Below are positions 12,203 through 23,153 of a stretch of 64,000 nt of DNA, in pieces. The notes below the pieces were generated by a model. It was not told where the DNA came from, did no database searches, and worked only from the letters and a program-made list of their open reading frames with translations. Position 1 is the first letter of the stretch. Each line of letters starts with the position of its first letter. The stretch lies in the NCBI GenBank assembly GCA_021018995.1, contig CM037590.1, forward strand, positions 101,619,097 to 101,683,096. The letters are read 5' to 3'. The translations under genes and the position numbers were made by a program. Source of the DNA: Chloranthus sessilifolius (lineage: Eukaryota > Streptophyta > Magnoliopsida > Chloranthales > Chloranthaceae).

Positions 12203-13307
12203 GTAAATTTCAACAGTAACATAACACGTGCCTTGTTTTTTTTCATGCTTAGGAATAGCCTTTTCGGTACAGAAACTTGTCCAAAGCTCACTCTTTACAT
12301 ATTTTATGGGGTCCTGACATCTGTGCTAGCCAGCTTTTGACAAGATATATCTTCATAGGATTATGATGACAGAGATCCCCTCTTGTCAATGCTTTCTTAA
12401 TCCATTACTCTTTTTGGGGCTTTTTAGAAAACAAGTATTATTTGTAAAAAAGTGATATATATGATGTTGGGCTTCTTGGTTTCTGAGTGTTTTGGGGATT
12501 CAAGAGTAAGAGAGAATAGATCGAAAGTAACTAGTACCCACCTGAATTCTAATTTGGATATATTTTTGGACTAGTTCTGAATTATCCTAAAGTATTGTGT
12601 ATATTCTGAAGTTGAAAATGATTTCTGATATAGATATTGTGTATATTCAAAAAGTAATTTTAGCACATTGCTCCTGTTCTACTACTTCCAGGAGGGTCAC
12701 AAATGGAGGTTCATAGTTCAGACAATGTCAAAAGTCTTAGGATGGGTAATTATATATTGTAAAGGTGTTGAAGTATGCCTTCTTTATAAAAAACATGGGT
12801 CTAATACCCTGCAGGATACCTTGCTATCTATCATCTCTATTCGGGACTTACTCATCTGCTGCAACACAAGTGTGGTTTGCCATCATTTCCACCAACAGGA
12901 GTCCACAAGAGTGACTAGTATATAAACCTGAAGGGTACCTCAACAAAACTAGTTCTTTCTGAAGATTGAAGATGACATGGTTGATACGCGTGTTTTTTTA
13001 TCTAAGATGTGTGAATGATGGGCTGCTAGTTGGATTTGTTGGATTGATCTGACATGTGGGTCACGTAGCTTAAAAGCGGATCCACTATTTGTGTACATGA
13101 TTTCCGGAGGGTTGGTCCTAATCTTTTAATTATATTCTGTGTATGTTAAGGTCAAGATTTTCTGTCACTTGCATCACAATCAACTCAGGGCTGTTTTTCA
13201 TGTCTCTCGGAGGTTTAGGAAGGCAGTAGGTTTGTTCCGCCTTGTATGTTTGACACAAATTTGTATATTCTTTCATTAGAGAAAAATGGTTGTGATGTTT
13301 AAAGTTT

Positions 13308-13750
13308 GGATCAGGTTTTGCTTGCTAGGCAAAGCTATTTCAATTACACAACTCCAGATCGGTCCAGGCAGGGAATGTTGAGAACAAAGACCCCCCTTCC
13401 AACTGATCATTGGCCTTTCGTAAGGTAAATTGCACACAATTTTTATTGATCTTTACTTGTTCAGTGTATTGTTACTTTCTTACTTGTCTATGAGCAATTT
13501 TTGCAGTAAAGGAGATGGGAAGGATATGCAGATATCAAGCCCTCATACTCCGAAGGCACCAAGACATGGGGCCCACGCTCCTTCTCGTCTTAACATGATG
13601 GAAATGCGCCAGATTGCAGCGGTTCTCTTTCAGGAATCTGCTTTTCCTTCAAGGTTGAAGGTGCCGCATGGCTTGCCAAAGCCTTTTTGCAAGTCGACGG
13701 CTTTTAATAGGGCTCTTTTCTATGAAGACGATTTATGCCAGGCAGTTGCA
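13308..13750 (+). pseudogene. Captured exons near the right part of the CACTA
   Basis: One segment (about 13308-13423) reads LDQVLLARQSYFNYTTPDRS, then RQGMLRTKTPLPTDHWPFVR, and ends in a donor TTTCGTAAG/GTAAAT. A second follows the acceptor TTTTTGCAG at 13507. It reads KGDGKDMQISSPHTPKAPRH, then APSRLNMMEMRQIAAVLFQE and SAFPSRLKVPHGLPKPFCKS, to a stop at 13751-13753. The splicing signals and composition support real exons of a host gene, probably its 3' end. I cannot name the family. Confidence 0.45.
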
Positions 13751-15689
13751 TAGAATAAGCTTCGTTGAGTGTCAGCATCTTTTGTTTGCCCTTTTATGTT
13801 TTTATGTGTATATGCTTTCTTTTCCTCAACAATTAGTAAGCAGAGGATGCCGTTTTGTAGTATGTAGTGGCCTCACTTGCTGTTCTGCAAGTTTGGACTT
13901 GAGGGAGTTTTGATTAGAGAATTATCAGCATAAAATCTAAATTTAGCCATTAGCCTTCTATAATTCATGTTGGTTCCATATATATGCAATCAACAAAAGT
14001 ATATGGTCTAGCGTTTATTTATTTATTTGGGTCTGTGTTGGTTGGGGGGGGGGCGTTGGAGTTTCTATTCCTAGATGGATAGTTTTATCTTCTTCAAGGT
14101 GGCTATTAGTTTTCTTTTTTGTTTTAAAGTCACATGATCATTGGACCTAGTTTTCTACCTGAGATAGTGTTTTATATTATGTATGTGCAGTGCTATTTTG
14201 CATTATATATGTTGAATTTTCATATTTAGCCCTTCCATTTTCTTTTATTTTTTACTGTCATTGTTTTTGGTGCCAACACATCTTGGGGCTCAATACATAT
14301 TCCCTATACTTCAATGGGGGCCTAGTTATACTCTCAACCTGTTCAAATCTGATAATGTTTTTGGCCTCACTATAGCTAGCTTAGCCATTTCACAGGTAAT
14401 AAGGATTTTGAAATTGTTGTTCTTATTTTAGTTTTCTTTTCTGTTTTTAGATGGTTAGATTGAAAATTTGAAACCACCCATGTATGTCTTATTGCAGGGC
14501 AATTCAGCAAAACAACAAAACAAGATTATTTATTCTTAATCGGTAGGTCGCTGACTTTATTTTATTTTTGAAGGGCAATTCAATAAAATAGGATTATTTT
14601 TTAAAATAATTATCTCTATTGGCCATTTCACATCCCATTTTGCTAAATAATTTTGGCCAAACTTTCCTAGCAAAATATTTTTGCCCAGAAATCTCTAGCC
14701 ATCCAATTTTGCTAAATTTCATCTTTTTTGTCCAAACTCCTCTACAATTGATACTGCTATCCCCCCTTTTCTATTATGTTTTGCCAGACCATTTTCTTTG
14801 CAAACATGGGTCTCTGATTTCTAAAAAATTAAACTTCATCTTCCTACAGATTTTTGAGGCTTCTCGTCGATCAAATGTACCTTCCTGTTTATTGTTTGGT
14901 TGATTGTGATCCTTATGGTTTTGACATCCTGACAACCTATCGGTTTGGTTCTATGGTATGATTTCTATTGAAAATTTATTGTTTAAATTATTTATTTTCC
15001 TGTCAGCAGCTATTCTTAATCTTGTTTCTGTCTAACAACTCCAAGTGTTATGCATATATATGGATTTCATGTATTAGGTAGCTTAAGGTAATTTGAGACG
15101 CATGGTATGGAGTTTTTCTTATTTTTCTACCGATTTTCTTATTTTTCTGCAAACAGGAATTGCAGCAAAAGTCAAATGCAACATATGCATTTGGCAACGT
15201 GGTGCTCGAAGATATTGGAGTTCATATTTAGCAGCAGGTTAGGTTCTTACTAGCTTAGTTTGTCACTGATATTTTTCAGATTTTAGGAAAATGAATTGTA
15301 TGAGTTAATGCACCATGACCTAGAATTTAATGATGTTCTCCTTTTAATTTCAGGTGACCGATTTCAAACTCACCTCAAACGGATCACTAGGGGTCAGGGA
15401 CACTTGGCAGGAGAGGCGAAGCAATTTTTTTTTTTTTTTTTGAAAATGGGCCATGACGTTCTTAGATTATTAACTTTCTTTTCTTCTTCTTTTATTTGAA
15501 TAAAAGGATTGGACATGTATAGTTTAAAATATTTGACTGATTTGAAAGGTTGGATCATAGGTTGAGATGAAACCTTGTGTTTGAATAAAATAATTGAGCT
15601 TCTATTTTTTTTATTAATGGCATTGAATTATTTGCATTTGAGTTGAATAGATGTGTTGAAATATGAGATTAATGACTTTTTTTCTTTAT

Positions 15690-16085
15690 ATAATTTTTTT
15701 TAAAGCATTAAAAAAAAAAACATTAAAAAATTGTATTAAAAAAAGCATAAAAAATTACATTAAAAAAGTATTAAAAAAAATATAAAAAAATATTATTTAA
15801 AAAAAAATTACATAAAAAATTGTCGATGTAATTTTTTTTTTTATAAAATAGTATTTTTTTAAAAAAAAATTTGCATAAAAAAATCATTGCCAAAAGCAAT
15901 GATTTTTTCTATGACTGTTAAGAGCAGTCGTTGAAGTTCATAAACACTGTTTTGTGTAGTGGTAAAAAAAATCACTGCTTTTTTTATAATTGTTTAGGGC
16001 AGTGGTTTTTTTCAAAATAATTCACTGTCAAAGACGGTGATTTTTTGAAAAAATCAATATTTAAGGCAGTGATTTTTTTGTCTTT
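15690..16085. repeat. A/T-rich subterminal region of the CACTA
   Basis: The first part is built of ATTAAAAAA and GCATAAAAAATT words. It is followed by short inverted words around GGCAGTG and CACTG (15915-16075) that mirror the CACTGCC words near the left end at 7732. Subterminal repeats of this kind bind the transposase in characterised CACTA elements. Here the role is inferred from position only. Confidence 0.45.
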
Positions 16086-16099
16086 TTCATGTAGTGTAA

Positions 16100-16758
16100 G
16101 ATTGATCGTTATTATAGTGCACAAATTGGATGGTTCAAATCTCCCATAAAATGTGATTTTTTGGGCGCATTGCCATTAAGTTTATAATCTATTGCATGGT
16201 GTAGAATACCCACATCTTAAATCGTTATTGATGTATGATCATTTAAATACTATTTTGGTGTTTAAATGCCGGTCGGGAGAGTCGGGGCCTTAAGAAATGG
16301 TTCGTATAAACTGAATGCAGCATTTTGGAAGGATGCATGGTCCCCAAAAATGCATGGACCACGAGCATGCTAATTTTTTCTGTATCGTGGAAAGAGCAGT
16401 TCATATTTTGACGATGTGGGAGTATATTTTAGAGGTGTTACATATCCGTGGGCTATAAGGTGGCAGTCTTTCGTAGCCACTTGATAAACATAAAAATATA
16501 GATAAGCCACATCCTAAGGGACCATAGCTCAATTTATTGCACTTGATTGCAGCTAAACATCATTACTCGAACGGCTAAACTACGGATCAACAATGAATCA
16601 TTGGATGGTTAGACTCTTTTATTTAGTGTGATATTTTGGGATATAGACCATCCAAAAGATGAATGAATGAGGATGTTTGATTTGAGAGTATGGTTCAAGA
16701 TGGTCCACTTGGAGGGTTATCATGTGCATTGAAAAATGCATCCATAAAAGAACACCTC
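16100..16758. other. No recognisable gene
   Basis: AT-rich DNA with phrases such as TGGATGGTTNNACT and GATATTTTGGGAT that resemble the foldback family at 18165-18690, but no ends can be drawn. Confidence 0.3.
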
Positions 16759-16945
16759 TTTTTTTTTTTTTTTTTTTTTATATATATAACTTGGGTGGCC
16801 GGACCTCTTACTAATCTCAGAGCAGGTGAGCACTCCAAGTTAAGCATGGGACGTTTCCCTAGGGTGGGATTCAAACTCAAGTTTCCCGCTTCCTGAGGCA
16901 AGGCAGGTACCTGACCAATTCGAATCAATTGCCCATTTATATGCT
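16759..16945 (-). repeat. SINE-like element, minus strand
   Basis: The T-run at 16759-16779 plus the TA stretch would be the A-rich tail of a minus-strand insertion. Reading inward on that strand there is GAGTTTGAATCCCACCC, a box-B-like tRNA promoter element nearly identical to the one at about 1460. The preceding ACCTGCCTTGCCTCAGGAAG would be the tRNA-related head. Target duplications are not clear. Confidence 0.4.
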
Positions 16946-17169
16946 CTTTCAAGATCTTTACATTGGCATGTTGACACCCCCTAAAACTGACGACATTGTT
17001 GGGGTTGGTTAAAATTTAATACAATCATCAATTAGGGATAAGGGGAACAAATTCGAGTGATGATTTCTTGACGTTTTAATTGATTTAGAAAAAGCTTATA
17101 ATAGAGTAACAACAGTTAATCTATTGGATATTGGGATATAAATGCATCCCGAATTTATATACTAAGATT

Positions 17170-17333
17170 ATGGTTCAAAATTTCGGCCGAAATTTATGTT
17201 TCGGTTTTGATGGGGATCGAAACTGAAACAAAAACTGAAATTTTTGTAGTTTTTAAGCACTGTAGTAGATTTCGGTCTAAAATTTCGATTTTAGTCCCCA
17301 CCGAAACGAAATCCAGAATTTTGATCCTTGACT
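17170..17333. repeat. Short MITE-like repeat, copy 1
   Basis: The left edge is GGTTCAAAATTTCGGCCGAA and the right edge is CCAGAATTTTGATCC. The interior is made of GAAACNGAAA and TTTCGGT words that partly self-complement. The same two edges recur in the opposite order at 18983-19241, so both are members of one family in opposite orientations. Confidence 0.5.
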
Positions 17334-17584
17334 AAGATTATCAAGTCATGTATGATTAATCCAAAGACACGTATTGTAGGATAGTAGTTAGTGCAAAAAC
17401 AATGTATAGAAAGATGAGTGAATTCTCTATCGCATCAAGAGCTTGCAAGAGTTGGAGAAATTGACTATTATAATAATCAATTTGGATGGGATATGACATC
17501 TATATCTCACTTCTTAGGCTTTCAATACCTTTGCATCAAATCATCATATGCTCACATATTCTCTCCTAGTACAAACACAAAAGC

Positions 17585-17690
17585 CCAAATTTCTCATAAT
17601 AGGGATAAATCCCTAGGGTTGTCAACGAGGGCTGGGATTTGAACTCTAAGACCTCACTTATTAGGCTGCGCCCATCTGAATATCCCCCTA
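17585..17690 (-). repeat. SINE-like fragment, minus strand
   Basis: On the minus strand GAGTTCAAATCCCAGCCC (box-B-like) is followed by GGGATTTATCCCT. This is the same order and similar spacing as the plus-strand fragment at 1395-1590. GGCGCAGCCTAATAAGTGAGG upstream on that strand could be the tRNA-like head. Confidence 0.35.
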
Positions 17691-17714
17691 TCAAATTAGT
17701 TAAATGTTCAGAAA

Positions 17715-17880
17715 TTCACAAATATACATCTTGAAATTATGGCGCACTTATTAGATGGTCAAATTTTAATTTTATATCTCACAGATCCCCAAAAAATGAC
17801 CCTTAAATCATATAATATACATCACGCTCGCTCAAACGTGAATTTATAACATTTTTTGGAATCTCTTGTCTAAGAATATA
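17715..17880. repeat. Half copy of the foldback family
   Basis: Phrases such as GCGCACTTATTAGATGGTC and ATACATCACGCTC match the central and left parts of the foldback element at 18165-18690. Only one arm is represented. Confidence 0.4.
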
Positions 17881-18164
17881 GCTCCCAATTATAAGAGGGT
17901 TCATATTCTCTTCAGATGGAATGGAATGGAATGCTAAAAAGTTTACATCTTTTTGAAATATTGTTGAAAATGAAAAGATATGTTACATAACCTTTCAGAA
18001 ATATTGTTTACCACAAGCATATGTTTATTTTTCCCACTTTTTTCAATGACACAGATAAATCAATTTTGTACTTATATCATTGTTACCTTTAGAATCTATA
18101 CCATGTCTCAGATATAGGAGGGTCAGGATTCATATAAAAAAAGTGGCAAGAATTTTTTATTTTT

Positions 18165-18690
18165 TTTATCTAAAAGAACATTTCTAAGATTAATATAAGG
18201 ATACCTCCGTTCACGCCCCATGCATTTACTGAAAGCACCAACAGCGGAAACCCATTGATTGGGTCGGATCAGATGATGGAGATTGTTTTTCACCCAGATC
18301 TTCCACACAAAGGATCTTGAGACTATGTCGCACCTATCAGGCGGTCAGTTTTTATTCCATGTGTCACGTATCCCAAAATATGGCCCTTCAATCATATGAT
18401 ACACATCACGCTCAAATGCGATTTTAGGGCCATAGTTTTTGGATTTGTGATATGTGAAATAAATAACTAACCGTCTGATAAGTGTGACATGATCTCAAGA
18501 TCTATTGAGTTGAAGATCAGAGTAAAAAACAATCTCCATCATCTGATCCGACCCAATCAATGAATTTCCAACGTTGGCACTTTAGTAAAGAGCGTAGGCG
18601 TGAGCAGAGCCACAGAGATACCCATAATGAATAGGATAACAAAGTTCTATCCTCCACTCCAAATGTGGATATAACAAAAATTAAATTTGT
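18165..18690. repeat. Foldback MITE
   Basis: A long imperfect inverted repeat. The left arm contains CCCATTGATTGGGTCGGATC then AGATGATGGAGATTG (about 18251-18285). The right arm contains the reverse complement, CAATCTCCATCATCTGATCC then GACCCAATCAATG (about 18530-18563). The arms continue outward to GTTCACGCC and GGCGTGAGC and inward to paired GATCTTGAGA and TCTCAAGATC. A relative lies at 43678-43888. Such elements are normally mobilised in trans. The superfamily is uncertain because no clean target duplication was found. Confidence 0.6.
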
Positions 18691-18691
18691 A

Positions 18692-18693
<2 letters not shown>

Positions 18694-18742
<49 letters not shown>
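18694..18742. repeat. (AT)n microsatellite
   Basis: A pure AT run of about 24 units directly right of the foldback MITE. Confidence 0.9.
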
Positions 18743-18746
<4 letters not shown>

Positions 18747-18803
18747 GTTAATTAACCCGGCCACATGTAACCTGAGCTGGATTATGCTTAATTAGCTCGG
18801 CTG

Positions 18804-18895
18804 GATCTGAAATCTGAAATCTAGGCTAACTCGTGTGCAACTAGTTACTGATCTGAAATCTGAAATCTAGGCTAACTCGTGTGCAACTAGTTACT
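18804..18895. repeat. 46-bp tandem duplication
   Basis: A 46-bp unit beginning GATCTGAAATCTGAAATCTA and ending CAACTAGTTACT is present twice in a row without visible mismatch (18804-18849 and 18850-18895), so the duplication is recent. Confidence 0.9.
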
Positions 18896-18982
18896 CCCAA
18901 ATAAAACTTATCTAAATGAAAGTTTCTAAAATTAATATCATGAATAGGAATATAGGATAATTAAATTTTATCCTACACAGCA

Positions 18983-19022
18983 AGGATCAAAATTTCGGTT
19001 TTCATTTCGGTTTCGGGCTAGC

Positions 19023-19057
<35 letters not shown>

Positions 19058-19241
19058 TTCAAATTATCAAAGTTGCAAAATATCTGCCAATAATTTGCTA
19101 ATCACCAAATTTTCGATAGTAAAATATTGGCCGATAATTTCAAATTATAGGCTGATAATATGCTACCTTGATACCGAAACTGAAATTTTGGAGATTTCGT
19201 TTCGGGGGCCACAGAAACCGATGCATCTGAAATTTTGAACC
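18983..19241. repeat. Short MITE-like repeat, copy 2, inverted
   Basis: The left edge is AAGGATCAAAATTTCGG and the right edge is GAAATTTTGAACC, the reverse arrangement of the copy at 17170. An AT microsatellite at 19026-19053 interrupts the interior. Confidence 0.5.
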
Positions 19242-19370
19242 ATGCTCTAAAATTTCAACTATTTCTTTTTTAATGTGTGTATGGCAAACTTTGTTTGTGC
19301 AAGAAATGGCTTGCTTGGTAGTTTTTCCTATTTTATTGGGTAATACATGTCGATAAGTTCTTATACTTTA

Positions 19371-20410
19371 AGAGAAAAGTACCAAAACGCGCCTCATTTA
19401 CATTTTTATTATAAAAAAAGTCAATTTTATTTTTAATTATTAAAATATGCCTCATACAAGCCAATATGGGCCCGTATTCGTGAGTATTCTCCATACACGT
19501 GTCGGATGCATGATTAAAAAAAGGGCGATTTACTTAAAAAGGCCTTGTGCCATTTTTTATAACCCAATAGTCGGGTGCTATTATTTATAACCCAATAGCG
19601 CCCCGGCACACATGAAACGGCGATTGCCGAGTATAAGACGGGTAGGGCAACTTAGAAGTTGGGTTTAAGTTTACGTTTTTACCCTTCTCAGAGGCCTTTT
19701 CCTGCTCCCTACTCCATGAGGCATTGTATCCCGTCTTGTCAACTGCCATTTTCTCTTGTTCGAAACAGCGAGCGTAATCCGCCAAGGATTAGCTCGAATT
19801 GGGTCGAAAAAATACCCACCCAACTACGCTAAAAGTCCAGGAAAAACCTTGTTCAAAATCATGAACAAATCTGCACACAGAGGATTGAAATATGGCGTTA
19901 GATATAAATAATTGAGAGGGGGAAGTGAATTTTGTGGAGAAGCTCTTGGAAGTTGAATTTAAATATTTTTATTTTTTATCATATCAATACCTAGTGATTA
20001 ATTGGATGGTGAAATTTGTTTCCTTAACAAATCATAGTTGCAAAGAGGGAGCTAGAAGTGTCGGAGCAGATGAGGGTAACAACTAAAAAAGCAGAGAGAG
20101 AAGAGAGAGGAAGAGGCACCCAAATAGAGCCAAGGTTACTGTACCAATCAAATCGAGTTTGGAGCCAGAGGCACATTGTAGAAGATGAATCAGAGTTCTT
20201 CTTGGAGAAGATGAACCAGTGGGCAGTTTTTTAAACCCTAAACCAAAGGGCAAATGCGTAATCCAACTGTCATGCATAAGGGTCGTGTATGCTAAATGGC
20301 AGGGTATAGTCCGTTTAAACCTGTATTCGCGTGCTATCTTGTAATAAAAAAATAAATTTATAGATTTTGTGATAAATTAGTTTGAAGGGTTTGATTTGGT
20401 ACTTTTCTCT
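19371..20410. mobile_element. Terminal-inverted-repeat element, about 1 kb
   Basis: AGAGAAAAGTACCAAA at 19371 is matched by its reverse complement ending at 20410, giving a 16-bp perfect terminal inverted repeat. The interior is less AT-rich than its surroundings. It contains a repeated phrase TTATAACCCAATAG (about 19556 and 19585) and short minus-strand open frames (19785-19585, 20277-20083) that match nothing I recognise. The flanks show no clear target duplication, so the superfamily is open; a non-autonomous Mutator-type element is one possibility. Confidence 0.5.
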
Positions 20411-21106
20411 AAAAAAAACCAATTTTTTTTTTTTAAATGATAATTTATTGGTAAGGTCGCATAGTAATTATTCATTTAAATCGATTAGTGTCGTACGTGG
20501 GTTGATAGATATGGCTACTCGTTTTAGATAAGCGGAGGCGCTGTTTAGGAAGGAAAAATAGCGTTGGGCGCTGTTTTGTGAAAAACCCATATTTTAATCC
20601 ATGTAAATGCATTATTTTAAAAAATTTTTTTATCTTTTTTTCAATGCGGAGAAAATTTTGTTCGTTGGATTTCTTCTTATCATGTTGTAGACACCCAAAT
20701 TTGGCCCAAGGCCCAATCGAAACATCTTTCGAGAGAGGCACACTTCTGGGCTTTTGATGGCATGTATGGAACCCTTAGGAACCACCCTAAAAAACTTAGA
20801 AATCACCCTAGATCCCTTAGGAACCTACCCCGAACCTTTAGAAACAAATCCCGACCTTTAGAACCCATTCCGAACCCTAAACCGAACCATATCAAGCTAC
20901 GGATGAGGAGGGGTGCACTGGAAGTAGCTACGGCTATCTACTATGAACAAATTTTATACCATTGAAAAGTAGAGGGCGTCAGCTTTCCAATGGTCCAAGA
21001 ATCGCCCCAATCGGAGTTGTACATCAAAAGATACGACAGTTCGAACCCGGGGGACAAAAGAGTGAAATCAGGTGGGCCCCCCTAGGGATTTCTCCCCAGA
21101 AATGGC

Positions 21107-21305
21107 CTGGCGCAACTAATAGTTGCACCAGTGATAATTTTCCTGCCAGTGATAATTATTAGTTGTGCCAGGCCACTTCTCCCAGGATTTAAGCCTGGCG
21201 CAACTAATAGTTGCACCAGTATTAATTGTGGACCCCACCTCGGATAGCCACCTTTCAGGCACTGTTTTACTGTACATTTGCCTGGCACAACTATTAGTTG
21301 CGCTA
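21107..21305. promoter_or_regulatory. U3 palindrome array, 5' LTR
   Basis: Four units of a near-perfect palindrome lie at 21107-21131, about 21145-21172 (left arm damaged), 21194-21219 and 21281-21305. The consensus is arm TGGCGCAACT, a 3-bp centre AAT or ATT, and arm AGTTGCGCCA, often extended by CC/GG. They sit 283-480 bp upstream of the TATA box. As DNA they could bind a dimeric protein; as RNA they would form hairpins of about ten base pairs. The function is not known. Confidence 0.75.
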
Positions 21306-21586
21306 AGCATATGAACAGTAACTGTTGGTTTTTTTTCAGAAAATTGTGATTGGGGTTTGACTTGTTAACCACCTTGACCTTTAGGGTGTGTTTTGATAGT
21401 TCGGTTGTACCCATTCACTACCTATTTGCAACCCTTTAAGTGGCTTAAAGCCTCACCCCATCATCCACCATTAAAACCACCTTCACACCTTTCTAAGCTC
21501 TCAAAATCTTAGGAAACCTTAGATTTGAGATTATCTAATTGCTAACCCTAATTAGCACTTAAGTGGTCTCCTAATCCACCATTTTC

Positions 21587-21600
21587 CTATAAATAGAGCT
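21587..21600 (+). promoter_or_regulatory. TATA box of the 5' LTR
   Basis: CCTATAAATAGAGC is a strong plant TATA box and is conserved in the right LTR (42595-42608) and the third Ogre-type LTR (about 47945-47958). It marks the U3 promoter for the genomic transcript. Confidence 0.8.
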
Positions 21601-22318
21601 CACCACCCCTTGGTCTAGGGGTTGATAAATTTGTTTAAGAGAGAAAGAGCTTAAAGTGAAAAGTTCTTCCTCTCTTTTGTACACTATTTTCACCCAAATT
21701 TAAGAATCTCTTAACCTCATTTCAAGCTTGTTCTTGCATCTAAAACCCTTAGCCTAGGTGTGTGTGATCCCCTAGCCTCCCTTCCCTACCTCTTAGCTTC
21801 AAGCCTTAGGAGTTAGAATCCCATTTTCCACCATACAAGGCCTTCAAAAGCTCATCAAAGCAAGCCACAGGAGGCTCTCCTACGGTGCTACAAGGGCCCG
21901 AGGGCTCCGGCTCTCCCCTTTCTTATCCTATCTCTTTCTAGCTCCCTCCATCCTCCCATTTGTGCCGTTACACCGCTGACTTTTCGGTAGGGACGAAGGG
22001 GCACAAATAGGATTCTAAGCCCTTTTGGACAAGAGGAAGTTATTTTCTTTTCTTTTACTTTATTTTATTTTTGGCCATTAGTAGAGACTGCTTTAAGCGG
22101 GTTGATCGGGTGCCTAACACCTTCCCGATCGATAACTGAAGTCCCTACCCAAGAGCCTTTGGTGTGGGCCAGATTCAGAGTCATATTTTTAGCACTTCGG
22201 TGCTCATAAAAATGATATAGGTATCCCGAGACACCAAAAGCTCTGGGTGGCGACTATATTTGTTGCAAGTGAGCGCATCGCCGCGACGGGACCGTCATGG
22301 ATCCTACGGTTGCACAGA

Positions 22319-22336
22319 TGGCGACTCTACTGGGGA
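22319..22336 (+). promoter_or_regulatory. Primer-binding site
   Basis: TGGCGACTCTACTGGGGA begins four bases after the LTR end. It has the TGG start and 18-nt length expected for pairing with a tRNA 3' end. Ogre elements have been described as using tRNA-Arg. I could not align it to a tRNA here. Confidence 0.75.
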
Positions 22337-22483
22337 CATAGCTAGTAGAGCTTCCCCTTGAACTAGGCCTTTTTTTTTATTTTTCTAACATTTTATTGCT
22401 GTTTTTATTTTATTTTTACTATTTTTTTTACTCACCCCTTCGATTAAGTCACTTTACTTACCCCTACTTTTACATCATTTATG

Positions 22484-22652
22484 AGCCTTAGCCGATTGGC
22501 GGGCTTACTTGCGCATAGTCTTTAAATTTCTTTATATTTTCGTCATTTTTGGTGCCTTAGTCGATTGGCGAGCCTACTTGAGCATTGTCTTTTAATTTCT
22601 TTAATTTTCCATCATTTAAAGTGCCTTAGCCAATTGGCGAGCCTACTTGTGC
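22484..22652 (+). repeat. Leader tandem repeat, about 69 bp x 2.5
   Basis: The phrase GCCTTAGCCGATTGGCGRGC plus TACTTGNGCAT recurs at about 22485, 22553 and 22622, followed each time by a T-rich stretch ending in TCATTT. The spacing is 68-69 bp. Confidence 0.75.
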
Positions 22653-23153
22653 ATTCATATCCTAACAGTGGACGCCAGCCCGTAGTGGCGGCACGGGGTC
22701 ATCACCCTCGGTCTTTGAACTAAAGAAAACTTTCAAAAAAAGAGAAAAACTTAAAAAAAAAAATTAAAATTGAACCAAGTTAGGGAGCTTACTTAATTTA
22801 TTTTTACGGGATAGATTTTAAAAGGGTTGGGATTAGGCAAACACATAACCACTCGGGTCTTAGTATGGTGGCAACCCTAGTGTTGATGATCCAGAAAAGT
22901 CCCAGCCCACCTAGATCTAAGAAGGCGCTTGCGCAGGAGGTATATCGGGTGGGTTTCCATTTCGAAGCTTAAAACCCTTGGGGAGCGTGCTAGCGAGTCA
23001 TACTGGACTTAAACCAGTTAGGTGCGGTAAGGAGAGAATCGATCACCAAAAAATGGCACAGTTCCCGGAAGCCCAGCTTCCACAAAAAACCCAAAAAGAG
23101 ACTCATTTTGGGCTGTTGTCTCTACTGTCATAACATTCTGGAACCCTATTTTT

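Larger units (their letters stand above)
7685..16096. mobile_element. CACTA (En/Spm-type) transposon, non-autonomous
   Basis: The left end is CACTACGTCAAAATAAGAG. The right end, read inward on the minus strand, is CACTACATGAAAAAGAC, so the ends form CACTA inverted repeats. The 3-bp sequence TAA flanks both ends (7682-7684 and 16097-16099), which is the target duplication length expected for this superfamily. Subterminal regions carry repeated CACTGCC/GGCAGTG words (7732, 15915-16075), another family hallmark. The element is about 8.4 kb. No TNPD transposase or TNPA gene is recognisable. The interior instead holds exon-like pieces of what looks like a captured host gene (8158-13750), an AT microsatellite and a long T-rich stretch. 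It is best read as a non-autonomous element with transduplicated gene sequence. Confidence 0.8.
20686..22314 (+). repeat. 5' LTR of the Ogre-type element
   Basis: 1629 bp, bounded TG..CA. The first 200 bp hold a degenerate repeat of about 23 bp based on CCCTTAGGAACC. An array of palindromes follows (21107-21305). A TATA box (CCTATAAATAGAGC) lies at 21587-21600 with a pyrimidine-rich stretch beyond, so U3 is roughly 20686-21620. The right part carries CTCCTACGGTGCTACAAGG and CGGGACCGTCATGG words shared with the LTRs at 41728 and 47055. Confidence 0.9.
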
